A stretch of 64,000 bases of DNA from Williamsia soli. Its GTDB lineage: Bacteria; Actinomycetota; Actinomycetes; Mycobacteriales; Mycobacteriaceae. The position numbers and the translations under genes were made by a program. The notes below the pieces were generated by a model. That model did no database searches. It had not been told where the DNA came from and saw nothing but the letters and a program-made list of their open reading frames with translations. Position 1 is the stretch's first letter. Every line of letters begins with the position of its first letter. The stretch lies in contig NZ_JAFRDR010000013.1 in NCBI RefSeq assembly GCF_017377795.1, forward strand, positions 87,306 to 151,305. The letters run 5' to 3'. Positions 1 to 8,386 of this stretch are shown one piece after another.

Positions 1-1905
1 GGCCGGCCCTCTCACAAGACTCGAACCTTCTCGATCGCGGAGGTGCGTTGGGCCTCGGTCGCTCTGCTGCTGTTCACAATCGGCCTGGCGCTGCACGTGT
101 CCTCGATGCCCGAATGGACCTACTGGGCCGCATATCTGGCCTGTTATCTCGCGGGTGGCTGGGAACCGGCACTCGAAGGCCTGCGGGCGCTCCGGCACAA
201 GACCCTCGACGTCGACCTGTTGATGATCGTTGCCGCCATCGGAGCGGCCGGGATCGGACAGGTCTTCGACGGCGCGTTGTTGATCGTCATCTTCGCCACC
301 TCCGGCGCACTGGAAGCAGTACTGACTCAACGAACAGCCGACTCTATACGCGGTCTCCTGTCCCTCAGCCCCGAGCAGGCACTGCGCGTCGACGCGGAGG
401 GGGTGCAGACGACCGTCGACGCGTCCGATCTCGCGATCGGAGACACCATCATCGTTCGCCCCGGCGAACGCATCGGCGGAGACGGGAGGGTTGTCTCCGG
501 TGCAAGCGAGGTGGACCAGTCGACCATCACCGGCGAATCGGTATCTGCGCAGAAGCGGGCCGGAGATGCCGTCTACGCGGGCACCATGAACGGAACCGGC
601 ATGCTGACTGTCGAGGTCATCCGCGACCCCGCCGACACGATCATCGCTCGCATCGTCGCCATGGTGCACGACGCCTCGTCCACCAAGGCAAAGACCCAGC
701 TGTTCATCGAGCGTGTCGAGCAGTACTACTCGAGTATCGTCGTGGCGTCGACCGTGGCGATCTTTGTGTTGCCGTTGCTGTTCGGCGCCCACCTCGAGTC
801 CGCGCTGTTGCGAGCGATGACATTCATGATCGTTGCCTCACCGTGCGCGGTGGTGCTGGCGACCATGCCGCCACTGCTCGCCGCTATGGCCACCGCGGCC
901 CGCAATGGTGTTCTGGTCAAATCGGCAGTGGTGATGGAGCGATTGCGCGAGATCGACCTGGTGGTGTTCGACAAAACCGGCACCCTGACCGAGGGAATGC
1001 CCCGCGTCCACACCGTGTGTGCACTCCCCGGAGCCGACATCGAACCGGCCGACATCCTGGCACTGGCCGGCGCCGTCGAACGTCACAGTGAACACCCCCT
1101 CGCCACCGCCATCACCGACGCCGCGTGGCGATCCGATGACAAGCTGGAGACGGCAACGGATTTCGCATCCACCCCAGGTATCGGAGTCCACGGCTTCGTC
1201 GCCGGACGAAGAATCGACCTCAGCCGTCCCCACATGTGTCCCCTCACACCCGCAGCGCGCGCTCTCGTCGATGAACTCGAACAGTCCGGGCACACCGTCG
1301 TCCTCGTTGGCATCGACAACACAGCGGTCGGCCTGCTGGGCCTGCGCGACACCATCCGCACCGAAAGCTCACAGGCGGTCGCCCAGATCACGCAACTCAC
1401 CGGACAAAGGCCCATTCTGCTGAGCGGCGACAACCAGCAGGTCGCCACCGCGACCGCCGCAGGCGTCGGCATCACAGACGCCCGCGCCGGCCTTCTCCCC
1501 GACGCCAAAGCCGCCGCCGTGCAGGAGCTTCGCGATCACGGATACGCAGTCCTCGTCGTGGGCGACGGCGTCAACGACGCCCCAGCACTGGCCACCGCCC
1601 ACACCGGTGTAGCCATGGGCCGACGAGGTTCCGACCTCACCCTCGACACAGCCGACGCCGTGCTCATCCACGACGACCTCCGCGGCCTCGTCGGCGTCCT
1701 GAAGCTGTCTCGGCGGGCGCACCGCATCGTCATCGCAAACCTCGCCATCGCGGCAACCTTCATCGTGACTCTGGTGATCTGGGACCTCACCGCAACTCTT
1801 CCACTACCCCTGGGCGTCGCCGGTCACGAAACCTCGACCGTCATCGTCGCCCTCAACGGCATGCGACTGCTATCCCAACGATCGTGGAGTACGCAGGCGA
1901 GTTGA
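1..1905 (+). CDS. P1B-4-type heavy-metal exporting P-type ATPase (5' end cut by window)
   Basis: Membrane pump that uses ATP to export a transition metal. Numbering from the GTG at 43, it has the actuator motif TGES (163-166), the membrane motif SPC (266-268), the phosphorylated aspartate D310 in DKTGT, the hinge GDGVND (507-512) and a C-terminal GHETST segment. SPC plus a C-terminal HE-x-x-T is the P1B-4 signature (Co/Ni/Fe/Zn exporters such as CtpD and CoaT); no N-terminal metal-binding domain is visible. Codons 1-42 are open in the same frame and continue the family's usual sequence, so the real start probably lies outside the window. The metal is inferred. It is not obviously linked to the catabolic genes. 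Confidence 0.9.
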   Translation, partial: GRPSHKTRTFSIAEVRWASVALLLFTIGLALHVSSMPEWTYWAAYLACYLAGGWEPALEGLRALRHKTLDVDLLMIVAAIGAAGIGQVFDGALLIVIFATSGALEAVLTQRTADSIRGLLSLSPEQALRVDAEGVQTTVDASDLAIGDTIIVRPGERIGGDGRVVSGASEVDQSTITGESVSAQKRAGDAVYAGTMNGTGMLTVEVIRDPADTIIARIVAMVHDASSTKAKTQLFIERVEQYYSSIVVASTVAIFVLPLLFGAHLESALLRAMTFMIVASPCAVVLATMPPLLAAMATAARNGVLVKSAVVMERLREIDLVVFDKTGTLTEGMPRVHTVCALPGADIEPADILALAGAVERHSEHPLATAITDAAWRSDDKLETATDFASTPGIGVHGFVAGRRIDLSRPHMCPLTPAARALVDELEQSGHTVVLVGIDNTAVGLLGLRDTIRTESSQAVAQITQLTGQRPILLSGDNQQVATATAAGVGITDARAGLLPDAKAAAVQELRDHGYAVLVVGDGVNDAPALATAHTGVAMGRRGSDLTLDTADAVLIHDDLRGLVGVLKLSRRAHRIVIANLAIAATFIVTLVIWDLTATLPLPLGVAGHETSTVIVALNGMRLLSQRSWSTQAS

Positions 1906-1929
1906 CATCCTGCGGGCTGCCGTCAGACC

Positions 1930-2874
1930 TCATCCCCGTCCGGAGTTGACCGGAACCATCTCGTTCAGAAACTCGAGTTGGTCGGCGACGACGCCGGGGA
2001 AAAGAGGATCGACGTAGGGGTCGAAGTGACCGCATTCGTAATGTCGCAGCGTCGAATTCGGGATGGCCCGGGCGGCTTTCACAGCAGCGGCAGCCGGCGC
2101 GATGTTGTCGGACGTCGCCACCTGGATCAACACTGGACAACTGATCTTCCGGGCAGTTCGCGCAGGAGAGTAGAGCCCGATCTTCACCAGGATTCGCGCG
2201 GCCACGGTCTCGGGATAATCCCCACGCCGAACTCTCGATCCGGCGATCAGTCGCTCGAACGCAGCCATCGCGCCCGGGGCAGCAAGGGCCGCCACCGCGT
2301 TTTCGGGCCCGACCGCCGCGACGTATCGAGGCGGTCGCCGAAAGCAGGATCCGATCAGATCGGCCAGACCCACCGGTGCCAGTCGCAATCCTTGCCGTAG
2401 ACCCGTGGCACGCACCGCCGCCGGGCCGCTGACGTGGGGAACCTGGGCGATGACCGCCGCCAATCGCTCACCGCGGCCGGCCAACGTCAGCACATGGCCT
2501 CCGGCAAACGATGTGCCCCAGGCAATCACCCGGTCGGCATCGACAATCTGCAGCGACCGGGCGAACGTGATCGCTGCGCGCCAGTCGTCGAGTTGCGATC
2601 GGACGTCGAGCAACTGGCGGGGCTCACCCTCACTGTCTCCGAAGTAGCGATAGTCGAACAAGACCACGGCGTACCCGGCGGTCGCAAAACGTTCCGCGTA
2701 GGCAGGTAACCGGATCCCCCTCGTCGCGGCGAAACCATGGGCCATGACGACCACGGGCACCGGGCCCACAGGTGCACTGGGTCGGTACACAGTCGCGGCG
2801 CACCTGACTCCGTGGCTGGAGAAGAACTCTTCGGCCTGGGTGTACTCGTTCCCACTCGACACGGTGTCCCCCAC
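1930..2874 (-). CDS. Alpha/beta hydrolase (dienelactone hydrolase/peptidase S9-like)
   Basis: A 314-residue serine hydrolase, probably cytoplasmic because no signal peptide is visible. It shows the oxyanion HG pair near residue 46, the nucleophile elbow G-T-S-F-A with Ser122, and a C-terminal catalytic His near 283 in CGHFD. The GTG start at 2874 directly abuts a long palindrome and faces a TetR gene, so the hydrolase is probably repressed by that regulator. The substrate cannot be told; families of this type cleave esters or peptides. It ends 24 bases from the ATPase stop, in convergent orientation. Confidence 0.85.
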   Translation of the reverse strand: MGDTVSSGNEYTQAEEFFSSHGVRCAATVYRPSAPVGPVPVVVMAHGFAATRGIRLPAYAERFATAGYAVVLFDYRYFGDSEGEPRQLLDVRSQLDDWRAAITFARSLQIVDADRVIAWGTSFAGGHVLTLAGRGERLAAVIAQVPHVSGPAAVRATGLRQGLRLAPVGLADLIGSCFRRPPRYVAAVGPENAVAALAAPGAMAAFERLIAGSRVRRGDYPETVAARILVKIGLYSPARTARKISCPVLIQVATSDNIAPAAAAVKAARAIPNSTLRHYECGHFDPYVDPLFPGVVADQLEFLNEMVPVNSGRG

Positions 2875-2878
2875 TTTC

Positions 2879-2923
2879 TTGATTGGTGTTCAAGACGGTA
2901 CCGTCTTCTTGAACGTCGATCAA
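2879..2923. promoter_or_regulatory. Nested palindrome between divergent hydrolase and TetR genes (likely operator)
   Basis: The core 2892-2907 is a perfect 16-bp palindrome, AAGACGGTACCGTCTT. Around it lie the matching arms GTTCAA (2888-2893) and TTGAAC (2909-2914), then TTGAT (2879-2883) and ATCAA (2919-2923). It fills the space just upstream of the hydrolase start and 14 bp upstream of the TetR ATG, the usual place for a TetR operator controlling both genes. That TetR binds here is an inference. Confidence 0.65.
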
Positions 2924-2936
2924 GTAGGGTGTTCGC

Positions 2937-3470
2937 ATGCCCGCCAATCGTCGTCCACGAGCACGGGCGGAAAAGCGGGACGAAATCGTCGCCGCCGCTC
3001 GTCGACTCTTTGTCGACAACGGCTACGACGACACCGCGCTGAGTAGGATCGCCGCCGATGCCGGCGTCACCGCGAACACCGTCTACTGGTATTTCCCCGA
3101 CAAAGACCACGTGTTGGTGGCTGTCCTGGAAGAGCTACTGGCCGAGGCGATGGCGCGGTACGAACCCATGGCGCAGCGTCCCCTGGCGGACAAGATCATG
3201 TTCGCGGTCGAAGAGTTGTCGGCGATGCGCAACCTCGTCGACACCGTCCATTCGCGACGCGCCAACTCGTCGGTGATCGATCAGTGGCACAACACTTTCC
3301 ACACAATGGCCGACACACTCACCCGCGCCGATCTCCCACCCGACGATGCGGGGCCGGCGAGCCACATCATCGCGTTTGTCGTCGAAGGCCTACTCACTCA
3401 TCCCGGCGACGACACCGAGCGACGAGAGATCATCGAATTACTCGTCGATCGCATCACGCGCGACCGATAG
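2937..3470 (+). CDS. TetR-family transcriptional regulator
   Basis: A 177-residue one-component regulator. The N-terminal helix-turn-helix lies at about residues 35-54 (ALSRIAADAGVTANTVYWYF), followed by the usual helical ligand-binding domain, somewhat short for the family. It is divergent from the alpha/beta hydrolase at 1930-2874 with a strong palindrome between the two, so it probably represses itself and the hydrolase until a small ligand binds. The ligand is unknown. The ATG at 2937 matches the family's N-terminal pattern. Confidence 0.9.
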   Translation: MPANRRPRARAEKRDEIVAAARRLFVDNGYDDTALSRIAADAGVTANTVYWYFPDKDHVLVAVLEELLAEAMARYEPMAQRPLADKIMFAVEELSAMRNLVDTVHSRRANSSVIDQWHNTFHTMADTLTRADLPPDDAGPASHIIAFVVEGLLTHPGDDTERREIIELLVDRITRDR

Positions 3471-3543
3471 TGCGTTGGCGGTCTGAGCGCTGTCGAACTC
3501 GGCAATCACGTCGTCCAGCGATTCGTCCGTCATTGGACCTGGA

Positions 3544-3569
3544 AGGACTACTGCATCTGCAGTAGTCCT
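3544..3569. repeat. Perfect 12-bp inverted repeat with 2-base loop
   Basis: AGGACTACTGCA and its exact complement are separated by TC. It lies 74 bp after the TetR stop and about 60 bp before the LuxR-type remnant. There is no T-run, so a classical terminator is not shown. It could be a terminator of the T-less actinobacterial kind, or an old operator of the decayed regulator. The rest of 3471-3630 shows nothing else. Confidence 0.5.
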
Positions 3570-3630
3570 GATGACTGCGTCGGGCCGATCACACAGCACG
3601 AGTTGAAGTGAATCCTGAGTGCAGCGTTGA

Positions 3631-3831
3631 ACACCTCGACGTTTCTCGTGTCGTGAGGTGGTCGCAGCCATAACGGGCGGACTCGACAACAAGGCGATCG
3701 CGGAGCAGATGTTCCTGTCGCCGTTCACGGTCAAAACCCATGCCAACAGGGCGATGACCAAAGTCGGCGCCCGAGACCGCGCTCAACTCGTGTCCTTCGC
3801 CTTCCGCGCCAGCATCCATCCCACACCATGA
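3631..3831 (+). pseudogene. LuxR/NarL-type regulator, C-terminal DNA-binding remnant
   Basis: After a stop at 3628-3630 the frame is open for 66 codons to a TGA at 3829-3831. It encodes a clear LuxR-type helix-turn-helix: REVVAAITGGLDNKAIAEQ, then LSPFTVKTHANRAMTKVGA and RDRAQLV. Intact members begin this domain with an LT-x-RE motif and carry a receiver or ligand domain in front. Here everything upstream is missing and stop codons precede it in frame. GTG 3658 could in principle start a peptide of 57 residues. I read it as a decayed gene at the boundary between flanking DNA and the catabolic locus. Confidence 0.75.
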
Positions 3832-3883
3832 TCGCGACCGGAAATTAGCACTCTGGAAAAAGAGTATGGGGATATTCGTAGAC

Positions 3884-3898
3884 GAGAATGCAATTTCC
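3884..3898. promoter_or_regulatory. Degenerate copy of the locus-wide GAGAAT-N3-ATTCTC operator motif
   Basis: GAGAAT-GCA-ATTTCC. The left half and spacer equal the perfect site at 57135-57153; the right half differs at two positions. It lies 84 bp upstream of the DUF35/thiolase/ligase operon, in the non-coding stretch 3832-3981, which otherwise holds only an AT-richer patch at 3840-3880. The role as an operator is inferred from recurrence. Confidence 0.5.
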
Positions 3899-3981
3899 GT
3901 TTAGTGTGAGTGGGTGCCCGCTGTCCGATGTGGACGTGGACGTATGCGCCAAAAGCGGCACCCGACTACGGAGGACAACTC

Positions 3982-4407
3982 ATGGCGAAGGCGCTCGCGC
4001 CCGGCGTTTCAACGTGGCCTGCGGAGAACGCGCAGCTCATCGGCAGCAGGTGCGATGCCTGCGGTGCCACCACATGGCCCAAGCAGGACCGCTGCCCTCG
4101 GTGCAGTGGACCGGACATGACCGAACTGCTGCTTCCCCGCCGCGGGGAACTGATCGCATTCACCACCCAGGGCTTCGTACCGAAGCTTCCCTACGCGGGC
4201 GGTGAGACCGCTGCGACGTTCGAGACGTTCGGAATGGGCCTGATCCAGCTCGGCGACGTGGTGCGGGTGGAAGCCCGGCTGACCGAGGCGGACCCCGAGA
4301 AGCTGGCCGACATCAAAGATGTCGAGCTCACCTTCATCCCGTTCTACACCGATGCCGATGGCACCGAAATCATCACCTGGGCGTTCGCGCCGGTTACACA
4401 GAGCTGA
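3982..4407 (+). CDS. DUF35 OB-fold protein with zinc ribbon, partner of thiolase-like protein
   Basis: A 141-residue protein with a rubredoxin-like zinc ribbon, C24-x2-C27 and C38-x2-C41, followed by an OB-fold. Proteins of this family (for example the DUF35 domain of ChsH2) bind CoA-thioester-handling thiolase-like enzymes and are needed for their activity. The ATG at 3982 was chosen over upstream starts because of the GGAGGA ribosome site at 3970-3975. The thiolase-like gene begins 16 bp downstream, so the two are probably translated together and form a complex. The substrate is unknown. Confidence 0.88.
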   Translation: MAKALAPGVSTWPAENAQLIGSRCDACGATTWPKQDRCPRCSGPDMTELLLPRRGELIAFTTQGFVPKLPYAGGETAATFETFGMGLIQLGDVVRVEARLTEADPEKLADIKDVELTFIPFYTDADGTEIITWAFAPVTQS

Positions 4408-4423
4408 GCGAGGAGCTTCTCAC

Positions 4424-5569
4424 ATGAACGACGTTGCCATCATCGGTGTCGGCCTGCACCCATTCGGGCGGTTCGGCGCCAAGTCGGCCATCGAAATGGC
4501 CGCTGACGCAATCCAACTCGCACTGGCCGACTCCGGCGCCCAGTGGAAAGACATCCAGTTCGGCATCGGCGGCAGCTACGAGGTGGACAACACCGACGCC
4601 GTCACCCGCCTGGTCGGCCTCACCGGAATCCCGTTCACGAACGTGTTCAACGCGTGCGCCACCTCCGCCAGCGCCATCGAGCAGACCGCCGACGGAATCC
4701 GCTCGGGTAAGTACGACATCGGTATCGCCGTGGGCACCGACAAGCACCCGCGCGGCGCGTTCACCGCCGACCCCGCGATGCTGGGTCTACCCGCCTGGTA
4801 CGCCGAGAACGGTCAGTTCGTGACCACGCAGTTCTTCGGCATGAAGATCAGCCGGTACATCCGCGACCACAACATCTCGGTGGAGACTCTCGCGAAAGTT
4901 GCTGCGAAGAACTACCGCAACGGCGGTCTCAACGAGAAGGCTTTCCGCCGCAAGCCGATCAGCGAAGAAGAGATCCTCGGCGCTCAGATGCTGAACTACC
5001 CGCTGACGCACTACATGTTCTGCGCGCCGGACGAAGGCGCGGCCGCGGTGATCATGTGCCGTGGCGACATCGCCAAGCGCTTCACCTCAAACCCGGTCTA
5101 CCTGCGGTCGACTGCGATTCGCACGCGGACCTACGGTGCCTACGAGGTCCACGCCACGTGGGCCGCCATCGACGAAGACGTCTCCCCAACCGTATACGCG
5201 TCCCGTGCTGCTTACGAGCAGGCCGGAATCGGTCCCGAAGACGTCAACGTCATGCAGCTCCAAGACACCGACGCCGGTGCAGAGGTCATCCACATGGCAG
5301 AGAACGGATTCTGTGCCGACGGAGACCAGGAGAAGCTCATCGCCGAAGGTGCGACCGAGATCGGCGGTTCGATGCCGGTCAACACCGACGGCGGCCTGAT
5401 CGCCAACGGAGAGCCCATCGGTGCGTCCGGGATCCGCCAGGTCCATGAACTCGTCCTACAGCTGCGCGGTCAGGCCGGTGACCGACAGGTTCCCGGTAAG
5501 CCCAAGGTCGGATACGCACAGGTGTACGGCGCGCCCGGCACTGCAGCAGCCTCGATTCTCTCGCTGTAG
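4424..5569 (+). CDS. Thiolase-superfamily (lipid-transfer/Ltp-type) protein
   Basis: A 381-residue thiolase-fold protein, predicted to act on a CoA thioester together with the DUF35 protein just upstream. The nucleophile position is kept (NACATS, Cys78), but the C-terminal GHP motif of thiolases reads GEP (329-331), so the catalytic His is a Glu, and the H-x-F region reads QDTDAG. That argues against ordinary thiolysis and for a specialised carbon-carbon cleavage or condensation. The start ATG 4424 follows a GAGGAG site; an upstream in-frame ATG at 4319 would overlap the DUF35 gene and lacks family similarity. Confidence 0.88.
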   Translation: MNDVAIIGVGLHPFGRFGAKSAIEMAADAIQLALADSGAQWKDIQFGIGGSYEVDNTDAVTRLVGLTGIPFTNVFNACATSASAIEQTADGIRSGKYDIGIAVGTDKHPRGAFTADPAMLGLPAWYAENGQFVTTQFFGMKISRYIRDHNISVETLAKVAAKNYRNGGLNEKAFRRKPISEEEILGAQMLNYPLTHYMFCAPDEGAAAVIMCRGDIAKRFTSNPVYLRSTAIRTRTYGAYEVHATWAAIDEDVSPTVYASRAAYEQAGIGPEDVNVMQLQDTDAGAEVIHMAENGFCADGDQEKLIAEGATEIGGSMPVNTDGGLIANGEPIGASGIRQVHELVLQLRGQAGDRQVPGKPKVGYAQVYGAPGTAAASILSL

Positions 5570-5633
5570 AGACACCCGGCGCAGGCGATTCACGTTGCGG
5601 TCGAGTCCCCTAAGTGCATTGGAGCCCCTCGAG

Positions 5634-7178
5634 ATGCGAACCATTCCCGCCCACCTGGTCCAGAGGTACGAGGACGAGGGGTGGTGGACCGACGAGACGA
5701 TCGGCGACTTGCTCGCAACCGGTCTGGCCGCGGCCCAAGACGTCGAATTCCGGATTCATTCCGTAATTCGACCGTGGACGGGAACGTTCGCCGATGTCGA
5801 GCTCGTCGCTCGCAGGCTCGCGGCCGGACTCCGCGAGCGCGGGGTGGTGCCGGGCGACGTCGTCGCATTCCAGTTGCCGAATTGGATGGAGGCCGCTGCG
5901 ACATTCTGGGCATCGTCCTTTCTCGGGGCCACGGTCGTGCCGATCGTGCACTTCTACGGCCCCAAAGAGGTCGGGTACATCCTCGGCGCGGTCACCCCGA
6001 AAGTGTTCATCACGGCGGAGAGCTTCGGCCGCACGCAGTTTGATCCCGAGCTCAGCTCACACGTCCCGATCGTCGGCGTGGTGGGACGAGATTTCGACGA
6101 CCTCCTCGCCGACGAACCGCTGTCTGGAATCGTCCGCACCGAGTCGTCGCTGCCTGCCCTGATCGCGTTCACCTCCGGTACGACCAGCTCACCCAAGGGT
6201 GTCATCCACAGCCACCGGTCACTAGGACACGAAACCCGCCAGCTGGGTGGTCTCTATCCCCCGGACCGCGGCCGCCAGCTCACCGCCGCTCCGGTCGGGC
6301 ACTTCATCGGCATGGTGAACGCATTCCTCATCCCTGTGCTCGACGGGTCACCGATCAACCTCACCGACGCCTGGGATCCCGCTCAGGCGTTGTCGCTCAT
6401 GCAGACCGACGGACTGACCGTGGGTGGTGGTGCCACCTACTTCGTGATCAGCCTGCTCGACCACCCTGATTTCACCCGAGAACACTTGAGATACATGAAG
6501 TATGCCGGACTGGGTGGGTCGTCGGTCCCAGCCGTGGTCACCACCCGCCTGGCCGAGCTCGGGATCACGGTCTTCCGCTCCTACGGCAGTACCGAGCATC
6601 CGTCGATCGTGGGGTCGATGTACGACGCGCCCGAAGAGAAGCGATTGTTCACCGACGGAAATGTGTTGCCCGGAGTGGAGATACGCCTGGCGGACGACGG
6701 CGAGATCTTCAGTCGCGGCCCTGATCTCTGCCTGGGGTACACCGATGCCGAACTCACCGCGAAGCACTTCGACGAGGAAGGTTGGTATCGCACAGGCGAT
6801 GTCGGTGAACTGGACGAGGACGGCTATCTCACGATCACCGACCGCAAGTCCGACATCATCATCCGCGGCGGCGAGAACATCAGCGCGCTCGAGGTCGAAG
6901 AGGTGCTTCTCGGTATGGCCGATGTCGCGGAAGCCGTCGTCGTCGCAGCCCCCGATGCACGGCTCGGTGAACACGCCGCCGCCGTACTGCGGCTCCTCCC
7001 GGGGCGGCCGATGCCGTCGATGGAGGACCTGCGTGCGCACTTCGGCCGGGTCGGAATCGCCAAACAGAAGTGGCCCGAAGAGCTCCACCAGGTCGACGAC
7101 TTCCCTCGCACCGCGAGCGGCAAAGTTCAGAAGTTCGTCGTCCGCCAGCACATTGCCACAGCCAACAAAAGAGAATAG
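5634..7178 (+). CDS. Acyl-CoA synthetase (AMP-forming, FadD-like)
   Basis: A 514-residue ANL-superfamily enzyme that activates a carboxylic acid to its CoA thioester by way of an acyl-AMP. Visible motifs are the P-loop-like FTSGTTSSPKG, the YGSTE motif, the GDVGELDEDGYL/DRKSD hinge, GGENIS, and the C-terminal lysine motif PRTASGKVQK. The GTTSSPKG sequence differs slightly from the usual GTTGxPKG. The ATG at 5634 is preceded by a GGAG; the open frame begins farther upstream but overlaps the thiolase-like gene. It lies in the operon 3982-9810 and probably feeds the pathway with activated substrate. Confidence 0.9.
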   Translation: MRTIPAHLVQRYEDEGWWTDETIGDLLATGLAAAQDVEFRIHSVIRPWTGTFADVELVARRLAAGLRERGVVPGDVVAFQLPNWMEAAATFWASSFLGATVVPIVHFYGPKEVGYILGAVTPKVFITAESFGRTQFDPELSSHVPIVGVVGRDFDDLLADEPLSGIVRTESSLPALIAFTSGTTSSPKGVIHSHRSLGHETRQLGGLYPPDRGRQLTAAPVGHFIGMVNAFLIPVLDGSPINLTDAWDPAQALSLMQTDGLTVGGGATYFVISLLDHPDFTREHLRYMKYAGLGGSSVPAVVTTRLAELGITVFRSYGSTEHPSIVGSMYDAPEEKRLFTDGNVLPGVEIRLADDGEIFSRGPDLCLGYTDAELTAKHFDEEGWYRTGDVGELDEDGYLTITDRKSDIIIRGGENISALEVEEVLLGMADVAEAVVVAAPDARLGEHAAAVLRLLPGRPMPSMEDLRAHFGRVGIAKQKWPEELHQVDDFPRTASGKVQKFVVRQHIATANKRE

Positions 7179-7185
7179 TGTTCTC
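7171..7185. promoter_or_regulatory. Copy of locus-wide operator motif upstream of amidohydrolase
   Basis: GAGAAT-AGT-GTTCTC, 11 of 12 arm positions matching the perfect site at 57135. It overlaps the stop codon of the acyl-CoA ligase and lies 22 bp upstream of the amidohydrolase start, suggesting an internal regulated promoter for the 7208-9810 pair. Binding is inferred. Confidence 0.55.
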
Positions 7186-7207
7186 ACTAAAGGAAAAGGA
7201 GGATCTC

Positions 7208-8386
7208 ATGCCAGATGCATTGCCGTATCCGTTGTTCGACGCGGACAACCACCTCTACGAGACCCAGGAGGCGCTGACCAAGTTCCTTCCGGACAAGTAC
7301 AAGGGCGCCATCAAATACGTCCAGGTCGAGGGCCGCACGAAGATCGCCATCCGTAACCAGATCAGCGAATACATCCCCAACCCAACGTTCGACGTGGTCG
7401 CGCGCCCAGGTGCCATGGAGGATTACTTCAAGAACGGCAATCCCGAAGGTAAGAGCAAGCGCGAGATCTTCGGCAAGCCGATCAAGTCGCCCGCCGCATT
7501 CCGCGAGCCCGGCCCCCGGCTGGAGCTGATGGACGAGCTGCAGATCGACCGGACACTGATGTTCCCGACGCTTGCAAGCCTCATCGAAGAGCGCATGCGT
7601 GACAATCCGGAGCTCATCCATGCCGTGGTCCACTCGCTCAACCAGTGGTTGTACGAGAAGTGGTCGTTCAACTACAAAGACCGGATCTTCACCGTCCCGG
7701 TGATCAGCCTGCCCATCGTGGACAAGGCGATCGAAGAACTCGAGTGGGTGGTCGAGCGGGGCGCTAAGGCGATCCTGGTCCGGCCGGCGCCGGTGCCCGG
7801 TTTCAAGGGCCCGCGGTCGTTTGCCCTGCCCGAGTTCGATCCGTTCTGGAAGCGCGTCGTCGAACTGGATGTGCTTGTCACCCAGCATTCCTCGGACAGC
7901 GGCTACGCACGCTACAACCAGGACTGGGAGGGCAGCGGCGACGAGATGCTCCCCTTCGTCACCAACGCATTCCGTATGGTCAGCGAATGGCGCCCGATTC
8001 AGGACTCCGTCGCGTCGTGGGTGTGCCACGGCGCTCTGTTCCGCCACCCTGAGTTGCGGATCGCCGTCATCGAGAACGGTGCCAGCTGGCTGCCGCACGT
8101 GCTGCAGACCCTGGGCGATGTCTTCAAGAAGGCCCCTGAGGGATTCGGCATGCAGGACCCCGTTGCGGCCATCAAGAAGAGCATTCACGTGAGCCCGTTC
8201 TGGGAAGAAGATTTCAGCAAGCTCACCGCTCTCATCGGTGCCGAGCGCGTGCTGTTCGGTTCGGACTACCCGCACCCCGAAGGACTCGCGGAGCCGACCA
8301 CCTACATCAGTCACATCCAGCACCTGCCGCTGGAAGACCAGAAGCTGGTCATGGGTGGAAACATGGCGAGGTTGCTCAAGGTATGA
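7208..8386 (+). CDS. Amidohydrolase-family metalloenzyme (COG2159/amidohydrolase 2)
   Basis: A 392-residue TIM-barrel hydrolase or decarboxylase. The N-terminal metal motif reads DADNHLYE, the middle has TQHSS, then ENGASWLP, and GSDYPHPEG supplies the conserved Asp. Relatives decarboxylate (ACMSD-like) or hydrolyse C-C bonds in aromatic and terpenoid degradation. The start at ATG 7208 has a strong AGGAGG site and its own upstream operator-like motif. It overlaps the next ligase by 4 bp (ATGA), so the two are coupled. Reaction and substrate are not determinable from sequence. Confidence 0.88.
   Translation: MPDALPYPLFDADNHLYETQEALTKFLPDKYKGAIKYVQVEGRTKIAIRNQISEYIPNPTFDVVARPGAMEDYFKNGNPEGKSKREIFGKPIKSPAAFREPGPRLELMDELQIDRTLMFPTLASLIEERMRDNPELIHAVVHSLNQWLYEKWSFNYKDRIFTVPVISLPIVDKAIEELEWVVERGAKAILVRPAPVPGFKGPRSFALPEFDPFWKRVVELDVLVTQHSSDSGYARYNQDWEGSGDEMLPFVTNAFRMVSEWRPIQDSVASWVCHGALFRHPELRIAVIENGASWLPHVLQTLGDVFKKAPEGFGMQDPVAAIKKSIHVSPFWEEDFSKLTALIGAERVLFGSDYPHPEGLAEPTTYISHIQHLPLEDQKLVMGGNMARLLKV

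Noticed and set aside
7187..8323. Long minus-strand open frame opposite the amidohydrolase
   Set aside because: Low-complexity Asp/Val/Glu/Arg-rich translation without domain features; the plus-strand gene is clearly real.
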